This document shows, one piece after another, positions 25,042 to 33,766 of a DNA stretch of 43,932 nucleotides (positions within the stretch are counted from its first letter, which is position 1; the number at the start of each line of letters is the position of its first letter). The notes under the pieces were generated by a model that did not search any database, was not told where the DNA came from, and saw only the letters and a list, made by a program, of their open reading frames with translations. Origin of the DNA: Chitinophagaceae bacterium. Its GTDB lineage: Bacteria; Bacteroidota; Bacteroidia; Chitinophagales; Chitinophagaceae. The position numbers and the translations under genes were made by a program. The DNA lies in NCBI GenBank assembly GCA_025359725.1, contig JANYEX010000042.1, positions 1 to 43,932 on the forward strand, read 5' to 3'.

Positions 25042-28000
25042 ATGAAAAGAAAAATACCAATTCTAGCCGTGCTCATCTTTATAATGCCAGCACTTTTATT
25101 TGCCCAATCTAAAGTTTCTAAAGAATCTGACGAATTGGAGCAACGGTTTTTAAACCCTCCAACAAGTTCAAAACCTTATGTATGGTGGCACTGGATGGGT
25201 AGTAATTTCTCAAAATATGGCATTACCAAAGACCTCGAAGCGATGAAAGCAGCAGGCATTGGCGGTGCAACTATTTTTAACCTCACTTCCGCTGTGCAAG
25301 AATCGGCAGCACCCACAGAAAACTTACCTTGGCCTGAACAAACCTACCGCAGCGCTGCTTATTGGGAAGCTGTTAGGTTTGCTGCTTCCGAAGCAGAAAG
25401 ATTGGGTTTAGAAATTGGATTGCACAATTCAGTTGGCTATTCTACAACAGGCGGTCCTTGGGTAAAACAAGAGCAAGGGATGCAGAAATTAGTGTGGGAT
25501 AGCAAGATGGTAGAAGGGGGTAAAAAAGTATCCATTACAGTTAATAAGCCTATATTGCCTAAGGAAGAATACAACTACAGTGAACCGCAAAGGAAAGCAA
25601 ACTATTATAAGGATATAGTAATATTAGCTGTACCCAAAGCAGATAGTTTTGGATTGAAAGATGTGGTGAACCTTACCAATCTCGCTGATAATGAAGGGAA
25701 CATCAATTGGAGTGTACCTTCAGGAAGCTGGACCATCTACCGTTTTGGGAATAAACCAACTATGAAAGAACCCCATCCAATACCAGATGAACTAATCGGT
25801 AAAACGCTGGAGGTTGATAAAATGGATGCCACAGCAAATGAATATCACTGGCATGTGGTGATAGATTCTATAAAAGAACACCTTGGTGAATACGTTGGTA
25901 AAAGTTTTAAACACCTTTTGATAGATAGTTACGAATCGGGTTATCAAAACTGGACGGCTACTTTTAGAGCAGAATTTATTAAACGAAAAGGATACGATCC
26001 GTTGCCTTGGTTGGTGAGTTTTAGCAAGTCTGTAACAGGGGCAAAGGACAACAATGGAATGAAGATAATTAATTCTGAAATAGAAACAAAACGTTTTGAT
26101 TGGGATTATACAGACATGATCAATCGTTTATACAATGATAACGGATGGCAAATTGGTAAAAAAATATGTAACGAAAACAACCTTAAACTGCAATGGGAAC
26201 CTTATTCTGGGCCATTTGATATTGTAGAAGGTGCTGGTTTGCCAGATTTACCCATGGGCGAGTTTTGGAATCACGGAAAAGGGGGTATCAGCGCGGCCAT
26301 TCCTGCTGCTGCCCGTGCCGCTGGCAAAACAGTTGTTGGAGCAGAGTCTTTTACGGGTTGGCCTATAAATTCTAAGTTTACCGAAGACCCTGCTTTCCTA
26401 AAAGCTTCTGCTGAAGGAACTTATGCTTCGGGTGTTAACAGACTTGTGCTGCATCATTGGGTGCATCAACCTTTTGACGATAAATATCAACCTGGGATGG
26501 GGATGGGATGGTGGGGAACACACTTTAGCAGGTACCAAACATGGTTAGAACCAGGAAAAGCATTCTTTAGTTATTTGGGTAGGACGCAGGCGTTGTTACA
26601 ATATGGCGAACAAAGTGCTGATTATCTGTGTGTGGATAAACAAGATGGGTTTAGTGATTTGATTGCAACAAACGATTTTATAGTTAAAGATATAAGGGTA
26701 GAGAACCATCAAATAATATTGCCTTCAGGAAGAAAGTATGCTTTTGTTGTATTCCCTACTGGGGTAACAATGCTGCCTATAGTAGCAGAAAAAATAAAGA
26801 AATTGGTGGCTTATGGGGCTTATGTAGTTTCTCCGAAGCCTGTTGCTTCGCCAAGTTTACAAGATTATCCAATTGCAGACGCTAATGTAAAAGCAATTGG
26901 TGATGAAATTTGGGGAAATGGAGTAGAGAACAACTATCAAAAAGGTTGGGTAACTACAAACATTAAAAATGCCATTGCAAAATGTAACATCACCCCCGAT
27001 TGTATCATTGAAAAAGCTAATTCGGAAAAAGATATAAAGTACGTGCATCGCCAAAAAGACAATACCCACCTTTTCTATGTTACGAATACAGATAACAATC
27101 CAGAAAAGGTAATCCTTTCTTTTAAAGTAACAGGCTTACAACCAGAACTATGGCAAGCAGAAGATGCAAGTATCTCGTTAGCACCTGTTTGGAAAGAAGA
27201 AAATGGCAGAACGTTCGTTCAACTGTTCCTTAAAGGGGTTCAATCTGTTTTTGTTGTCTTCAGGAAACCTTCTATTTCAACGAAACACGTTACTGCAGTT
27301 GCTTATGATGATTCTGTTGGGGATAGTAAACTCATTTTTGCTGAGGGGAAATCAAAACTACTTGTTTACAATAAAGTTTCGGGTACTGCTACACTTTCTG
27401 ATGGCAAAAGACATTCTTATGAAGCTAAACCAGCCGAACCTAAAATTATTGAAGGTGGGTGGCATATTGATTTTAATCCAAAAATGAATAAACCTTTCTC
27501 TTTAGATTTTTCTAGTTTAATAGATTTTAGTAATCATAGTAACCCTGAGGTTAAATATTTTTCAGGAACTGCTCATTATATTAAAATGATAAATATTACT
27601 GCCAATGAACTAGTCGAAGGCAAACGAGTAATGTTGGATTTAGGAACAGTGAATGATATTGTTCAGGTGAGTGTCAACCAAAAAGATTTGGGTGTTCTTT
27701 GGTATCCACCTTATAAAATAGATATTACTAATGCCTTAAAAGTTGGTGATAACAACCTCGATATTGCGGTTACAAACAATTGGGCAAACCGATTGATAGG
27801 CGATGAGCAAGAGCCAGCAGATTTTGTTTTAGGAAAGAATCAAGTGATGAGAGGAGTAGATGTTGGTAGTCCACTAAAAGCTTATCCCGATTGGTTTATC
27901 AAAAATCAGCCACGTCCATCTCAGGGGAGGAAAGCATTTACCAATTGGTATTATTACAAAAAGGATAGCCCACTTCAACCTGCTGGTTTGGCTGGTCCTG

Positions 28001-28044
28001 TAAGATTACAATATGGAGAAGCTATAGATTTGAATGCTGAGTGA
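25042..28044 (+). CDS. Secreted GH106-type glycoside hydrolase (alpha-L-rhamnosidase family)
   Basis: Enzymes of this family remove alpha-L-rhamnose from pectic and other glycans in the periplasm. The 1000 residues start with a signal peptide (IPILAVLIFIMPALLFAQ). The family-like N-terminal region shows KPYVWWHWMGSNFSKYGITKD and GIGGATIFNLTS, then the barrel segment LLIDSYESGYQNWTATFRAEF and GAESFTGWP. The C-terminal part looks like jelly-roll sugar-binding domains (GKRVMLDLGTVNDIVQVSVN, LGVLWYPPYKIDIT). Family assignment is from memory of the sequence style; the exact substrate is not shown. It is not next to susCD or other carbohydrate genes. Confidence 0.82.
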   Translation: MKRKIPILAVLIFIMPALLFAQSKVSKESDELEQRFLNPPTSSKPYVWWHWMGSNFSKYGITKDLEAMKAAGIGGATIFNLTSAVQESAAPTENLPWPEQTYRSAAYWEAVRFAASEAERLGLEIGLHNSVGYSTTGGPWVKQEQGMQKLVWDSKMVEGGKKVSITVNKPILPKEEYNYSEPQRKANYYKDIVILAVPKADSFGLKDVVNLTNLADNEGNINWSVPSGSWTIYRFGNKPTMKEPHPIPDELIGKTLEVDKMDATANEYHWHVVIDSIKEHLGEYVGKSFKHLLIDSYESGYQNWTATFRAEFIKRKGYDPLPWLVSFSKSVTGAKDNNGMKIINSEIETKRFDWDYTDMINRLYNDNGWQIGKKICNENNLKLQWEPYSGPFDIVEGAGLPDLPMGEFWNHGKGGISAAIPAAARAAGKTVVGAESFTGWPINSKFTEDPAFLKASAEGTYASGVNRLVLHHWVHQPFDDKYQPGMGMGWWGTHFSRYQTWLEPGKAFFSYLGRTQALLQYGEQSADYLCVDKQDGFSDLIATNDFIVKDIRVENHQIILPSGRKYAFVVFPTGVTMLPIVAEKIKKLVAYGAYVVSPKPVASPSLQDYPIADANVKAIGDEIWGNGVENNYQKGWVTTNIKNAIAKCNITPDCIIEKANSEKDIKYVHRQKDNTHLFYVTNTDNNPEKVILSFKVTGLQPELWQAEDASISLAPVWKEENGRTFVQLFLKGVQSVFVVFRKPSISTKHVTAVAYDDSVGDSKLIFAEGKSKLLVYNKVSGTATLSDGKRHSYEAKPAEPKIIEGGWHIDFNPKMNKPFSLDFSSLIDFSNHSNPEVKYFSGTAHYIKMINITANELVEGKRVMLDLGTVNDIVQVSVNQKDLGVLWYPPYKIDITNALKVGDNNLDIAVTNNWANRLIGDEQEPADFVLGKNQVMRGVDVGSPLKAYPDWFIKNQPRPSQGRKAFTNWYYYKKDSPLQPAGLAGPVRLQYGEAIDLNAE

Positions 28045-28069
28045 TTTAATTACTAAGAAAATATCATCA

Positions 28070-28112
28070 AAAAATTAGATAGTTCTTTTTCAAAAAGAAC
28101 TATCTAATTTTT
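28070..28112. terminator. 43-bp perfect palindrome, probable bidirectional terminator
   Basis: The 21-bp arms 28070-28090 and 28092-28112 are exact complements around C28091; the inner part reads GTTCTTTTTCAAAAAGAAC. The outer arms are A-rich and then T-rich, so transcripts from either side would end in a U tract. It lies 26 bp after the GH106-type gene and abuts a 21-bp repeat array with the same arm length. Confidence 0.75.
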
Positions 28113-28278
28113 GACGGAGAGGTACTTCCCTGACACGGAGATGTATAAACGTGTGACAAAAAGATACTTTTATTAGACGGAGGTATATAAACTTGAGACG
28201 GAGAGGTACTTCCCTGACGCGGAGATATATAAACGTTGGACGAAGAGATACTTTTATGAAACGGAAGTATATAAACCC
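28111..28278. repeat. Eight 21-bp units arranged as two 84-bp copies
   Basis: Units start every 21 bp from 28111. Units 1 and 5 (containing GACGGAGAGGTACTTCCCT), 2 and 6 (CGGAGA-GTATAAACGT-like), 3 and 7 (AGATACTTTTAT) and 4 and 8 (ACGGA-GTATATAAAC-like) are pairwise closest, so an 84-bp block of four units was duplicated. All share an ACGGAGA-type start. A 101-codon minus-strand frame (28090-28395) runs through it with a 7-residue repeat such as FIYLRV and REVPLRL, most likely a by-product of the 21-bp period. Confidence 0.9.
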
Positions 28279-28433
28279 CAGAACATCAATTCTAGCCACA
28301 GAATATTCTCTATTCAATGCTATAAATTGCAGGGTATCACTTGCATCATAAATAGGGTTTAGTCTAATTTTTGAATAGTCTATCTTAAAAGCCATATTTG
28401 GCTTACTTTTATTCCTACATAAATTTTATTTAC

Positions 28434-30581
28434 ATGAAATATTTACTCAAAATAACCCTTGTATTGTGTATGACAGCGGCTTTATCTAGTTTTCAAAATG
28501 GTAATCCAAAGCCTTCGGCAAATAAAAATAAAGTGGCTAGTACTAATCCTTTTTTTAAATTGAGTAAGCTTCCTTATGGGGTGCCAGACTTTAGCAAGAT
28601 TAATGATTCGGACTATAGACCTGCCCTTGAGGCAGGAATTAAGCAACAACTGAGCGAGATAAAACAGATAGCTAACAGCTCTGCTGCGCCCACATTTGCC
28701 AATACTTTAGTAGCTTTGGAAAAGACAGGGCAGTTGTTGACTAGGGTAAATAACGCTTTCTCTTTGGTGTCTGGGGCTAACACTAACCCTACTTTGCAGC
28801 AACTGCAAGAGGATATTGCACCCAAACTAACAGCCCTTAATGATGCGCTATACCTCAATACAAAACTGTTTAAAAAGGTAGAAACATTGCACAAAAACAA
28901 GGCTACAGTAGGTTTGGATAAAGAGTCTGCAAGGTTGTTAGATTATTACTACCAGCAGTTTATAAAAGCGGGGGCGCAACTATCAGAAGCAGATAAGTCT
29001 ACGCTAAAAAAGCTGAATGAAGAAGAAGCTTCTTTGGAAGCAAAGTACGGAAACCAACTGTTAGCCGCAGCCAAAGCAGGAGGGTTGGTAGTAAGCGATT
29101 CATCAGAATTAGCAGGATTATCTGCCGCTACCAAAGAGGCTTACGCCCAAAGTGCTAAGGCAAAGAATTTGGATGGCAAATGGATTATCTCATTGAAAAA
29201 TACGACCCAGCAACCACCTTTGTCCTCATTATCGAATAGGGCAACAAGACAAAAGTTATTTGAAGCCTCATGGACACGTGCCGAAAAAGGAGACTCGAAT
29301 GATACCCGAGCAACCATAACTAGGATAGCTATATTGAGAGCCCAGAAAGCAAAATTGTTAGGCTTTAAAAGCTATGCAGCCTGGAACTTACAAGATCAGA
29401 TGGCTGAAACGCCCGAAGCTGTGGAAGCATTCTTTGCCAAACTAGTACCTTCTGCCATCGGAAAAGCAAAGGAAGAAGCAAAAGATATTCAGGCTTTGAT
29501 AAACAAACAAAATGGTGGTTTCGAGTTGCAACCTTGGGATTGGGACTACTACTCAGAACAGGTTCGTAAGGAAAAATACAACCTAGATGAGAGCGAGATA
29601 ACACCCTATTTTGAGTTAGATAAAGTATTGGAAAAAGGTGTGTTCTATGCAGCTAACCAATTATACGGTTTAACCTTCAAGGAACGCCACGACATACCGA
29701 TTTATCAATCGGATGTTAGGGTTTTTGAAGTGTATGATAAGGACGGAAAACCTTTTGCCTTGTTCTATTGCGACTACTTTAAAAGGGATAATAAAAACGG
29801 TGGAGCATGGATGAGTAACCTAATGGGACAATCGACTTTGTTGGGCACAAAACCTGTTATCTATAACATCTGCAACTTTACTAAGCCCGCTGCTGGTCAG
29901 CCTGCCTTGATAAGTTTTGACGATGTAACCACTATGTTCCATGAGTTCGGACATGGCTTGCATGGCTTATTTGCCAGTCAGCAATATCCTACCCTTTCAG
30001 GCACTAGTGTGGCTAGAGATTATGTAGAGTTTCCTTCTCAATTTAATGAACATTGGGCTTTATATCCTAAGGTATTAAAGCATTATGCGCTGCATTATAA
30101 AACAGGCGAACCAATCCCTCAAACGCTGATTGACAAGATAAAGAAAGCTAATTCTTTTAATAAAGGATATAGCCAAACAGAGGTATTGGCGGCTGCAACT
30201 TTAGATTTAAAATGGCATAACCTTACCGCCACCGATGAAATAAAAGACGTTGATGAGTTTGAAAAGAATGCCTTACAAAGTGCAGGGTTTGATTTTGCCC
30301 CAGTGCCTTCTCGCTATCGTTCTACTTACTTTTTACATATTTGGGGCAATGGATATGCAGCAGGTTATTATGCTTACGAATGGACAAAGATGTTAGAAGA
30401 AGATGCTTTCTCTTGGTTTCAAGAACATGGTGGACTTACAAGAACCAATGGGCAATACTTTAGGGATAGGATACTATCCAAAGGAAACACAGAGGATTAT
30501 AATACTATGTTCAAGGCTTTCCGTGGGCGCAAACCAGATATTAAACCAATGGAAAGAGACCTTGGCTTACCCATAAAGTAA
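28434..30581 (+). CDS. Exported M3 family zinc metallopeptidase (dipeptidyl carboxypeptidase/oligopeptidase A-like)
   Basis: M3 enzymes trim short peptides, often in the periplasm. The 715 residues from the ATG at 28434 begin with a signal peptide (MKYLLKITLVLCMTAALSSF). A TTG at 28398 would add 12 residues ahead of it and is unlikely. The zinc site is HEFGH at residues 503-507 within TTMFHEFGHGLHGLF, with the third ligand in DYVEFPSQFNEHW. Flanking SFNKGYSQTEVLAAATLDL and FLHIWGNGYAAGYYAYEW fit the M3A family. A mature form starting near NGNPKPSANK is expected in the periplasm; no lipobox is seen. Confidence 0.93.
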   Translation: MKYLLKITLVLCMTAALSSFQNGNPKPSANKNKVASTNPFFKLSKLPYGVPDFSKINDSDYRPALEAGIKQQLSEIKQIANSSAAPTFANTLVALEKTGQLLTRVNNAFSLVSGANTNPTLQQLQEDIAPKLTALNDALYLNTKLFKKVETLHKNKATVGLDKESARLLDYYYQQFIKAGAQLSEADKSTLKKLNEEEASLEAKYGNQLLAAAKAGGLVVSDSSELAGLSAATKEAYAQSAKAKNLDGKWIISLKNTTQQPPLSSLSNRATRQKLFEASWTRAEKGDSNDTRATITRIAILRAQKAKLLGFKSYAAWNLQDQMAETPEAVEAFFAKLVPSAIGKAKEEAKDIQALINKQNGGFELQPWDWDYYSEQVRKEKYNLDESEITPYFELDKVLEKGVFYAANQLYGLTFKERHDIPIYQSDVRVFEVYDKDGKPFALFYCDYFKRDNKNGGAWMSNLMGQSTLLGTKPVIYNICNFTKPAAGQPALISFDDVTTMFHEFGHGLHGLFASQQYPTLSGTSVARDYVEFPSQFNEHWALYPKVLKHYALHYKTGEPIPQTLIDKIKKANSFNKGYSQTEVLAAATLDLKWHNLTATDEIKDVDEFEKNALQSAGFDFAPVPSRYRSTYFLHIWGNGYAAGYYAYEWTKMLEEDAFSWFQEHGGLTRTNGQYFRDRILSKGNTEDYNTMFKAFRGRKPDIKPMERDLGLPIK

Positions 30582-30589
30582 GAAAGAGT

Positions 30590-30660
30590 TTAAAATTGTA
30601 CTGGGAAGTTTTAAAGTTAATACGCTTTCATTAAAGAGAATACTGCTTTATATAAGAAGT
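30590..30660. repeat. Possible degenerate 20-21-bp repeat
   Basis: TTAAA recurs at 30590, 30611 and 30631, each followed by a TAC about 9-10 bases later, and ATAAG at 30652 continues the spacing. The match is loose and could be chance in AT-rich DNA. Confidence 0.2.
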
Positions 30661-30728
30661 AACCTGACGAACAAAACAACATCGGAATAGGTTAAGCATT
30701 TCTTTTATTAGCCATACACATTTTAATA

Positions 30729-30736
30729 TAGTTTTG
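30729..30736 (+). promoter_or_regulatory. Possible -7 box of the prenyl synthase promoter
   Basis: TAGTTTTG fits TAnnTTTG exactly and ends four bases before the ATG at 30741. No clear -33 TTTG is seen. If used, the transcript would be leaderless or nearly so. Confidence 0.35.
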
Positions 30737-30740
30737 CGCT

Positions 30741-31706
30741 ATGCATAGTTTCCAAGAGTTGGCAAAGAAGTTTATTAATCGTTTTGATGTACCTCATTTT
30801 CCAAAACACCCCGCCACCCTTTACGAACCCGGCGATTACTTTTTAACCATTGGTGGCAAACGTATCAGACCTGTTATGTGCCTGATGGGCAATGAACTCT
30901 TTGGCGACATTACCGAAGATGCCTACAGCGTAGCAATAGCCATAGAGCTGTTTCATAACTTTACTTTGGTACATGATGATATTATGGATGCTGCTCCTTT
31001 GCGCCGTGGTATGGAAACTGTACACACCAAATATGGCCCTAGCGTGGCACTGCTTTGTGGCGATGTAATGATTATAAAAGCTTATGATTACATCAATAAA
31101 ATAAACATAGAACATATCCGGGCGGTGATGGAGTTGTTCAACAAGACCGCTACCGAAGTGTGCGAAGGGCAACAACTAGATATGGATTTCGAGAAGCAGG
31201 AAACAGTTTCCTTTGATGAATACCTGCACATGATTTCCCTTAAAACATCTGTGTTATTGGCTGCCTCATTAAAGCTTGGTGCCATAATAGGTGGTGCTGG
31301 CGAGGCTAATTGCAACAACATCTACAACTTCGGTCTTAACCTAGGACTAGCTTTTCAGATTCAGGATGATTATTTAGATGCCTTCGGCGATCCTGCCAAG
31401 TTTGGTAAGGATGTAGGTGGCGATATCCGTCAGAATAAAAAGACTTTTCTTCTATTACATGCCCTAGAGGTCGCTACCCCCCAGCAGTTGACTACCATAA
31501 AAGAACTATTAAACACTGATAGTGCCGATAAGGTAGAAAGGATGCTCGAGATATTCAAGGCATGTAACGTAGCCGCATGGGCAAATCAATTAAAGGAACA
31601 ATACCTTGCAAAAGCATATAAATACTTGGATGACATCGCCGTTACTGCTACCCGCAAACACGAACTAGCCAAGCTTGCAGAGTACCTAATTCAACGCCAG
31701 TCGTAA
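30741..31706 (+). CDS. Polyprenyl (farnesyl/geranylgeranyl-type) diphosphate synthase
   Basis: A trans-prenyl synthase that condenses isopentenyl diphosphate onto an allylic primer. The 321 residues carry the first Asp-rich motif D79-D80-I-M-D83 followed by RRG, GQQLDMDF, KTSVLLAAS and the second motif FQIQDDYLDAFGD (D209, D210, D213). An aromatic residue (F74) five positions before the first motif suggests a short product of C15-C20, by the known chain-length rule; this is inference. It ends in TAA inside a 7-bp repeat tract and converges on the alkyltransferase gene. The uppS gene of the same isoprenoid supply lies 8 kb away. Confidence 0.93.
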   Translation: MHSFQELAKKFINRFDVPHFPKHPATLYEPGDYFLTIGGKRIRPVMCLMGNELFGDITEDAYSVAIAIELFHNFTLVHDDIMDAAPLRRGMETVHTKYGPSVALLCGDVMIIKAYDYINKINIEHIRAVMELFNKTATEVCEGQQLDMDFEKQETVSFDEYLHMISLKTSVLLAASLKLGAIIGGAGEANCNNIYNFGLNLGLAFQIQDDYLDAFGDPAKFGKDVGGDIRQNKKTFLLLHALEVATPQQLTTIKELLNTDSADKVERMLEIFKACNVAAWANQLKEQYLAKAYKYLDDIAVTATRKHELAKLAEYLIQRQS

Positions 31707-31770
31707 ATCATAAATTGTAATTCGTAAGTTGTGTGTATTACTTACAACTAATCACTTACTACTTACGACT
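31701..31770. repeat. 7-bp repeat tract at a convergent gene junction
   Basis: Units read TCGTAAA, TCATAAA, TTGTAAT, TCGTAAG, TTGTGTG, then in the opposite sense TACAACT, AATCACT, TACTACT, TACGACT (31743-31770). The first half runs over the prenyl synthase stop (31704-31706), the second over the alkyltransferase stop (31763-31765). The two halves are loosely inverted, so the tract can also fold. Confidence 0.7.
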
Positions 31771-32635
31771 CTCTTCTCGCTGCTTCCCAACCAATTATTG
31801 CCATCTTTCTTTCTGTTCCCCAGCGGTATTCGCCAATGCCTCCCACACTTTTTATTACCCTATGGCAAGGGATAATAAACCCCACAGGGTTAGATCCTAT
31901 GGCACTACCCACGGCTCTTTGTGCAGTAGGATTCTGTATATCCTCGGCTATGTTGCTATAAGATTTAAGCCCTCCTTCAGGTATCTTCAACAAGGCTTCC
32001 CACACTTTCAACTGAAACGGCGTTCCCTTCAGGTGCAGTTTTATCTGCGCAGCATCGTCTATCTTATGCCCAAAGAATTGTTTTATCAATTGATGATAGC
32101 CCGTCTCTTCCTCCACAATGGTGGCATTAACCCACAATTGCTTCAGTTCCTCCAACGATTCTTTGCTCGATTCATTATAAAAAAACAAATTACATATCCC
32201 CACCTCCGTCGAAGCAACTAAGTAATTACCAAAGGCACTCTCCCCATAGCTATACTTGATAATCAGGTTCTTACCCCCGTTCTTGTATTCGCCCGGCGTC
32301 ATCCCTTCTATTTTCACAAACAGATCGTGCAGCCTTCCCGTGCCAGACAACCCCGTTTCGTAGGCGGCATCATACACCGAAGTGCCGCTAGTTTTCAATA
32401 CTTCCTTGGCATATTCCACACTTAGGTAATGCAGAAATTTCTTAGGGCCAACCCCCGCCCAATCCGTAAACATCCGCTGAAAATGGAAGGGGCTAATATG
32501 CACCGCCACCGCCACTTCCTCCAGCGAAGGCTGCTGCTGCATGTTATCTTTTATGTACGTAAGCGCATCCGCTATCCTATCATAATCTTGCATACCAATC
32601 TGTTTAATCGAGTAAAGTTGCGCTGTATCCGCCAA
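31763..32635 (-). CDS. AraC-type regulator fused to O6-alkylguanine-DNA alkyltransferase (Ada-like)
   Basis: The 290-residue protein joins an N-terminal AraC-type helix-turn-helix region (EEVAVAVHISPFHFQRMFTDWAG and YDAAYETGLSGTGRLHDLF, residues 40-115) to a C-terminal methyltransferase. The acceptor Cys257 lies in the canonical PCHRVI motif, preceded by GSAIGSNPVGFI, with KSYSNIAEDI upstream. The protein thus removes alkyl groups from O6-guanine by suicide transfer and may also bind DNA. Unlike E. coli Ada it lacks the N-terminal four-Cys zinc domain that senses methylphosphotriesters, so how it might sense alkylation is open. Its stop is within the 7-bp tract shared with the prenyl synthase gene. 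Confidence 0.93.
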   Translation of the reverse strand: MADTAQLYSIKQIGMQDYDRIADALTYIKDNMQQQPSLEEVAVAVHISPFHFQRMFTDWAGVGPKKFLHYLSVEYAKEVLKTSGTSVYDAAYETGLSGTGRLHDLFVKIEGMTPGEYKNGGKNLIIKYSYGESAFGNYLVASTEVGICNLFFYNESSKESLEELKQLWVNATIVEEETGYHQLIKQFFGHKIDDAAQIKLHLKGTPFQLKVWEALLKIPEGGLKSYSNIAEDIQNPTAQRAVGSAIGSNPVGFIIPCHRVIKSVGGIGEYRWGTERKMAIIGWEAARRES

Positions 32636-32783
32636 TTAAAAAACCCGATTCTTGCTTTATCCCCCCTCATCCCTTTATTCCGCAACAGCAATATCAACAC
32701 TGGTTTTAATCACAAACCCCCTCATTTACACTCTTCCAACAAAGCCAAAATATTTCATACTTTATATTTTATATTTCTCTTTT

Positions 32784-32880
32784 GGGCGTATCCCTTCGGG
32801 TCGGGCTTTTCGTTCCAATCTTTTTGCCCCCAGAAAAAAAAGGGGGACAAAAAGTATTTCCACTACAATCCCTTACGCAG
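32784..32880. repeat. Dispersed hairpin element of Bacteroidota type
   Basis: The left side reads GGGCGTATCCCTTCGGGTCG then GGGCTTTTCGTTCCAATC. A hairpin follows, CTTTTTGCCCCC (32820-32831) with GGGGGACAAAAAG (32842-32854, one bulge). The right side reads TATTTCCACTACAATCCC. From memory, elements with these flanks around a variable hairpin recur in many Bacteroidota genomes. That recollection was not checked. Confidence 0.4.
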
Positions 32881-33033
32881 CAGGCAAACAGGTTTACAAT
32901 AAACAGTCAGCGTTTATAACAATCCCCGTCATATCGAGGCACGAGATATCTAACCGAATAATATTGGCAATACAAAATTGATGCAATCAAATTTCTCATG
33001 CCTTACAACAACGTGAATTAAAGGCGTCTCTTA

Positions 33034-33060
33034 TTTGCCAACTTTTCAGAAGTTGGTAAA
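33034..33060. repeat. Palindrome, possible dispersed repeat
   Basis: TTTGCCAACTT (33034-33044) and AAGTTGGTAAA (33050-33060) are complementary with one G-T position, around TTCAG. There is no T run, so a terminator is unlikely. A short palindrome ATATC-N9-GATAT lies 100 bp upstream (32931-32949). Confidence 0.4.
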
Positions 33061-33319
33061 TCTACAGAAACACATTCTTTACGCAAGATTTGGCACCCAC
33101 CGTCATTCCCATTTTTTTCTGGTGCGACAGATGAACCATTCGAAAAGACGGCAATGAATTTTGCCTTTGTTAGTGTTCCCAACTCGCCATTGTTGTGTCT
33201 TTTGACCAACAACAATCAATAAAAATCCAATTGATAATTTCTAAACGAATATATACGAAACCACCTTATTAGTTGTCGGTTAGAAGAAAGAGTGTCAACC
33301 ATAAAACCTTAATAGAAGG

Positions 33320-33613
33320 GTATTGCTACTTTAAAGCTTTCCATTGCACTGGAAAACTTTTCTGTTGTACTAGAAAACATTTCCGTTGCACTGGAAAACA
33401 TTTCTGTTGTACTGGAAAACATTTCCGTTGCACTGGAAAACATTTCCGTTGCACTGGAAAACATTTCCGTTGCACTGGAAAACATTTCCGTTGCACTGGA
33501 AAACATTTCCGTTGCACTGGAAAATATTTCCGTTGCACTGGAAAACATTTCCGTTGCACTGGAAAACATTTCCGTTGCACTGGAAAACATTTCCGTTGCA
33601 CTGGAAAATATTT
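33320..33613. repeat. Array of about fourteen 21-bp repeats
   Basis: A degenerate first unit at 33320 is followed by 13 clear units starting every 21 bp from 33341 to 33593. The main unit begins CCGTTGCACTGGAAAAC and ends ATTT. Units 2 and 4 share the variant CTGTTGTACT; units 9 and 13 share the variant AAAATATTT, an 84-bp (four-unit) offset. Each TTTCC and the next GGAAA can pair around GTTGCACT. There are no spacers between units. Because 21 is seven codons, four frames are open throughout, which is not evidence of coding. Confidence 0.95.
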
Positions 33614-33766
33614 CCGTGGTAATAACCCAAATGATTTTAACAATTGACAGGCTAAAGAAAGGTAGAATTTAACATTGAAAGTAGTCTATTTTAAAACGGC
33701 ACAAATTGCTGGGATATACTTTACAACCTATTCGATAAAGTTTTCATTCTATTTTAGCTTACAATC

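Larger units (their letters stand above)
32636..33766. other. Repeat-rich spacer with no supported gene
   Basis: About 1.1 kb. It contains a hairpin element (32784-32880), a short palindrome (32931-32949), another palindrome (33034-33060) and a 21-bp array (33320-33613). A 65-codon minus frame at 33018-33215 (ending near DLPTSEKLANKRRL) resembles short predicted proteins I have seen in Bacteroidota, but its C-terminal codons are the palindrome itself, so it is more likely a dispersed repeat than a gene. Long frames in this interval reflect repeat periodicity. Confidence 0.6.

Noticed and set aside
28090-28395. 101-residue minus-strand protein with 7-residue repeats
   Set aside because: Half of it is the 21-bp array and its end lies in the terminator palindrome. 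Only the first 35 residues are non-repetitive and unrecognised.
32429-32981. Plus-strand frames of 157 and 109 residues
   Set aside because: The first overlaps the well-supported alkyltransferase gene antisense, and both run through the dispersed hairpin element. Composition is not protein-like.
33018-33215. 65-residue minus-strand protein ending near DLPTSEKLANKRRL
   Set aside because: The C-terminal residues are encoded by a palindrome that looks like a dispersed repeat. Kept only as a note in the spacer entry.
33320-33613. CRISPR array
   Set aside because: Repeats are directly abutting with a 21-bp period and no unique spacers, and no cas genes are present. The same holds for 17893-18031, 22702-22848 and 28111-28278.
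33273-33647. Cys/His-rich repeat protein (CTGKHFR-type units) and three other overlapping repetitive frames
   Set aside because: A 21-bp repeat without stops leaves several frames open on both strands at once. No frame has flanking coding features or a known family.
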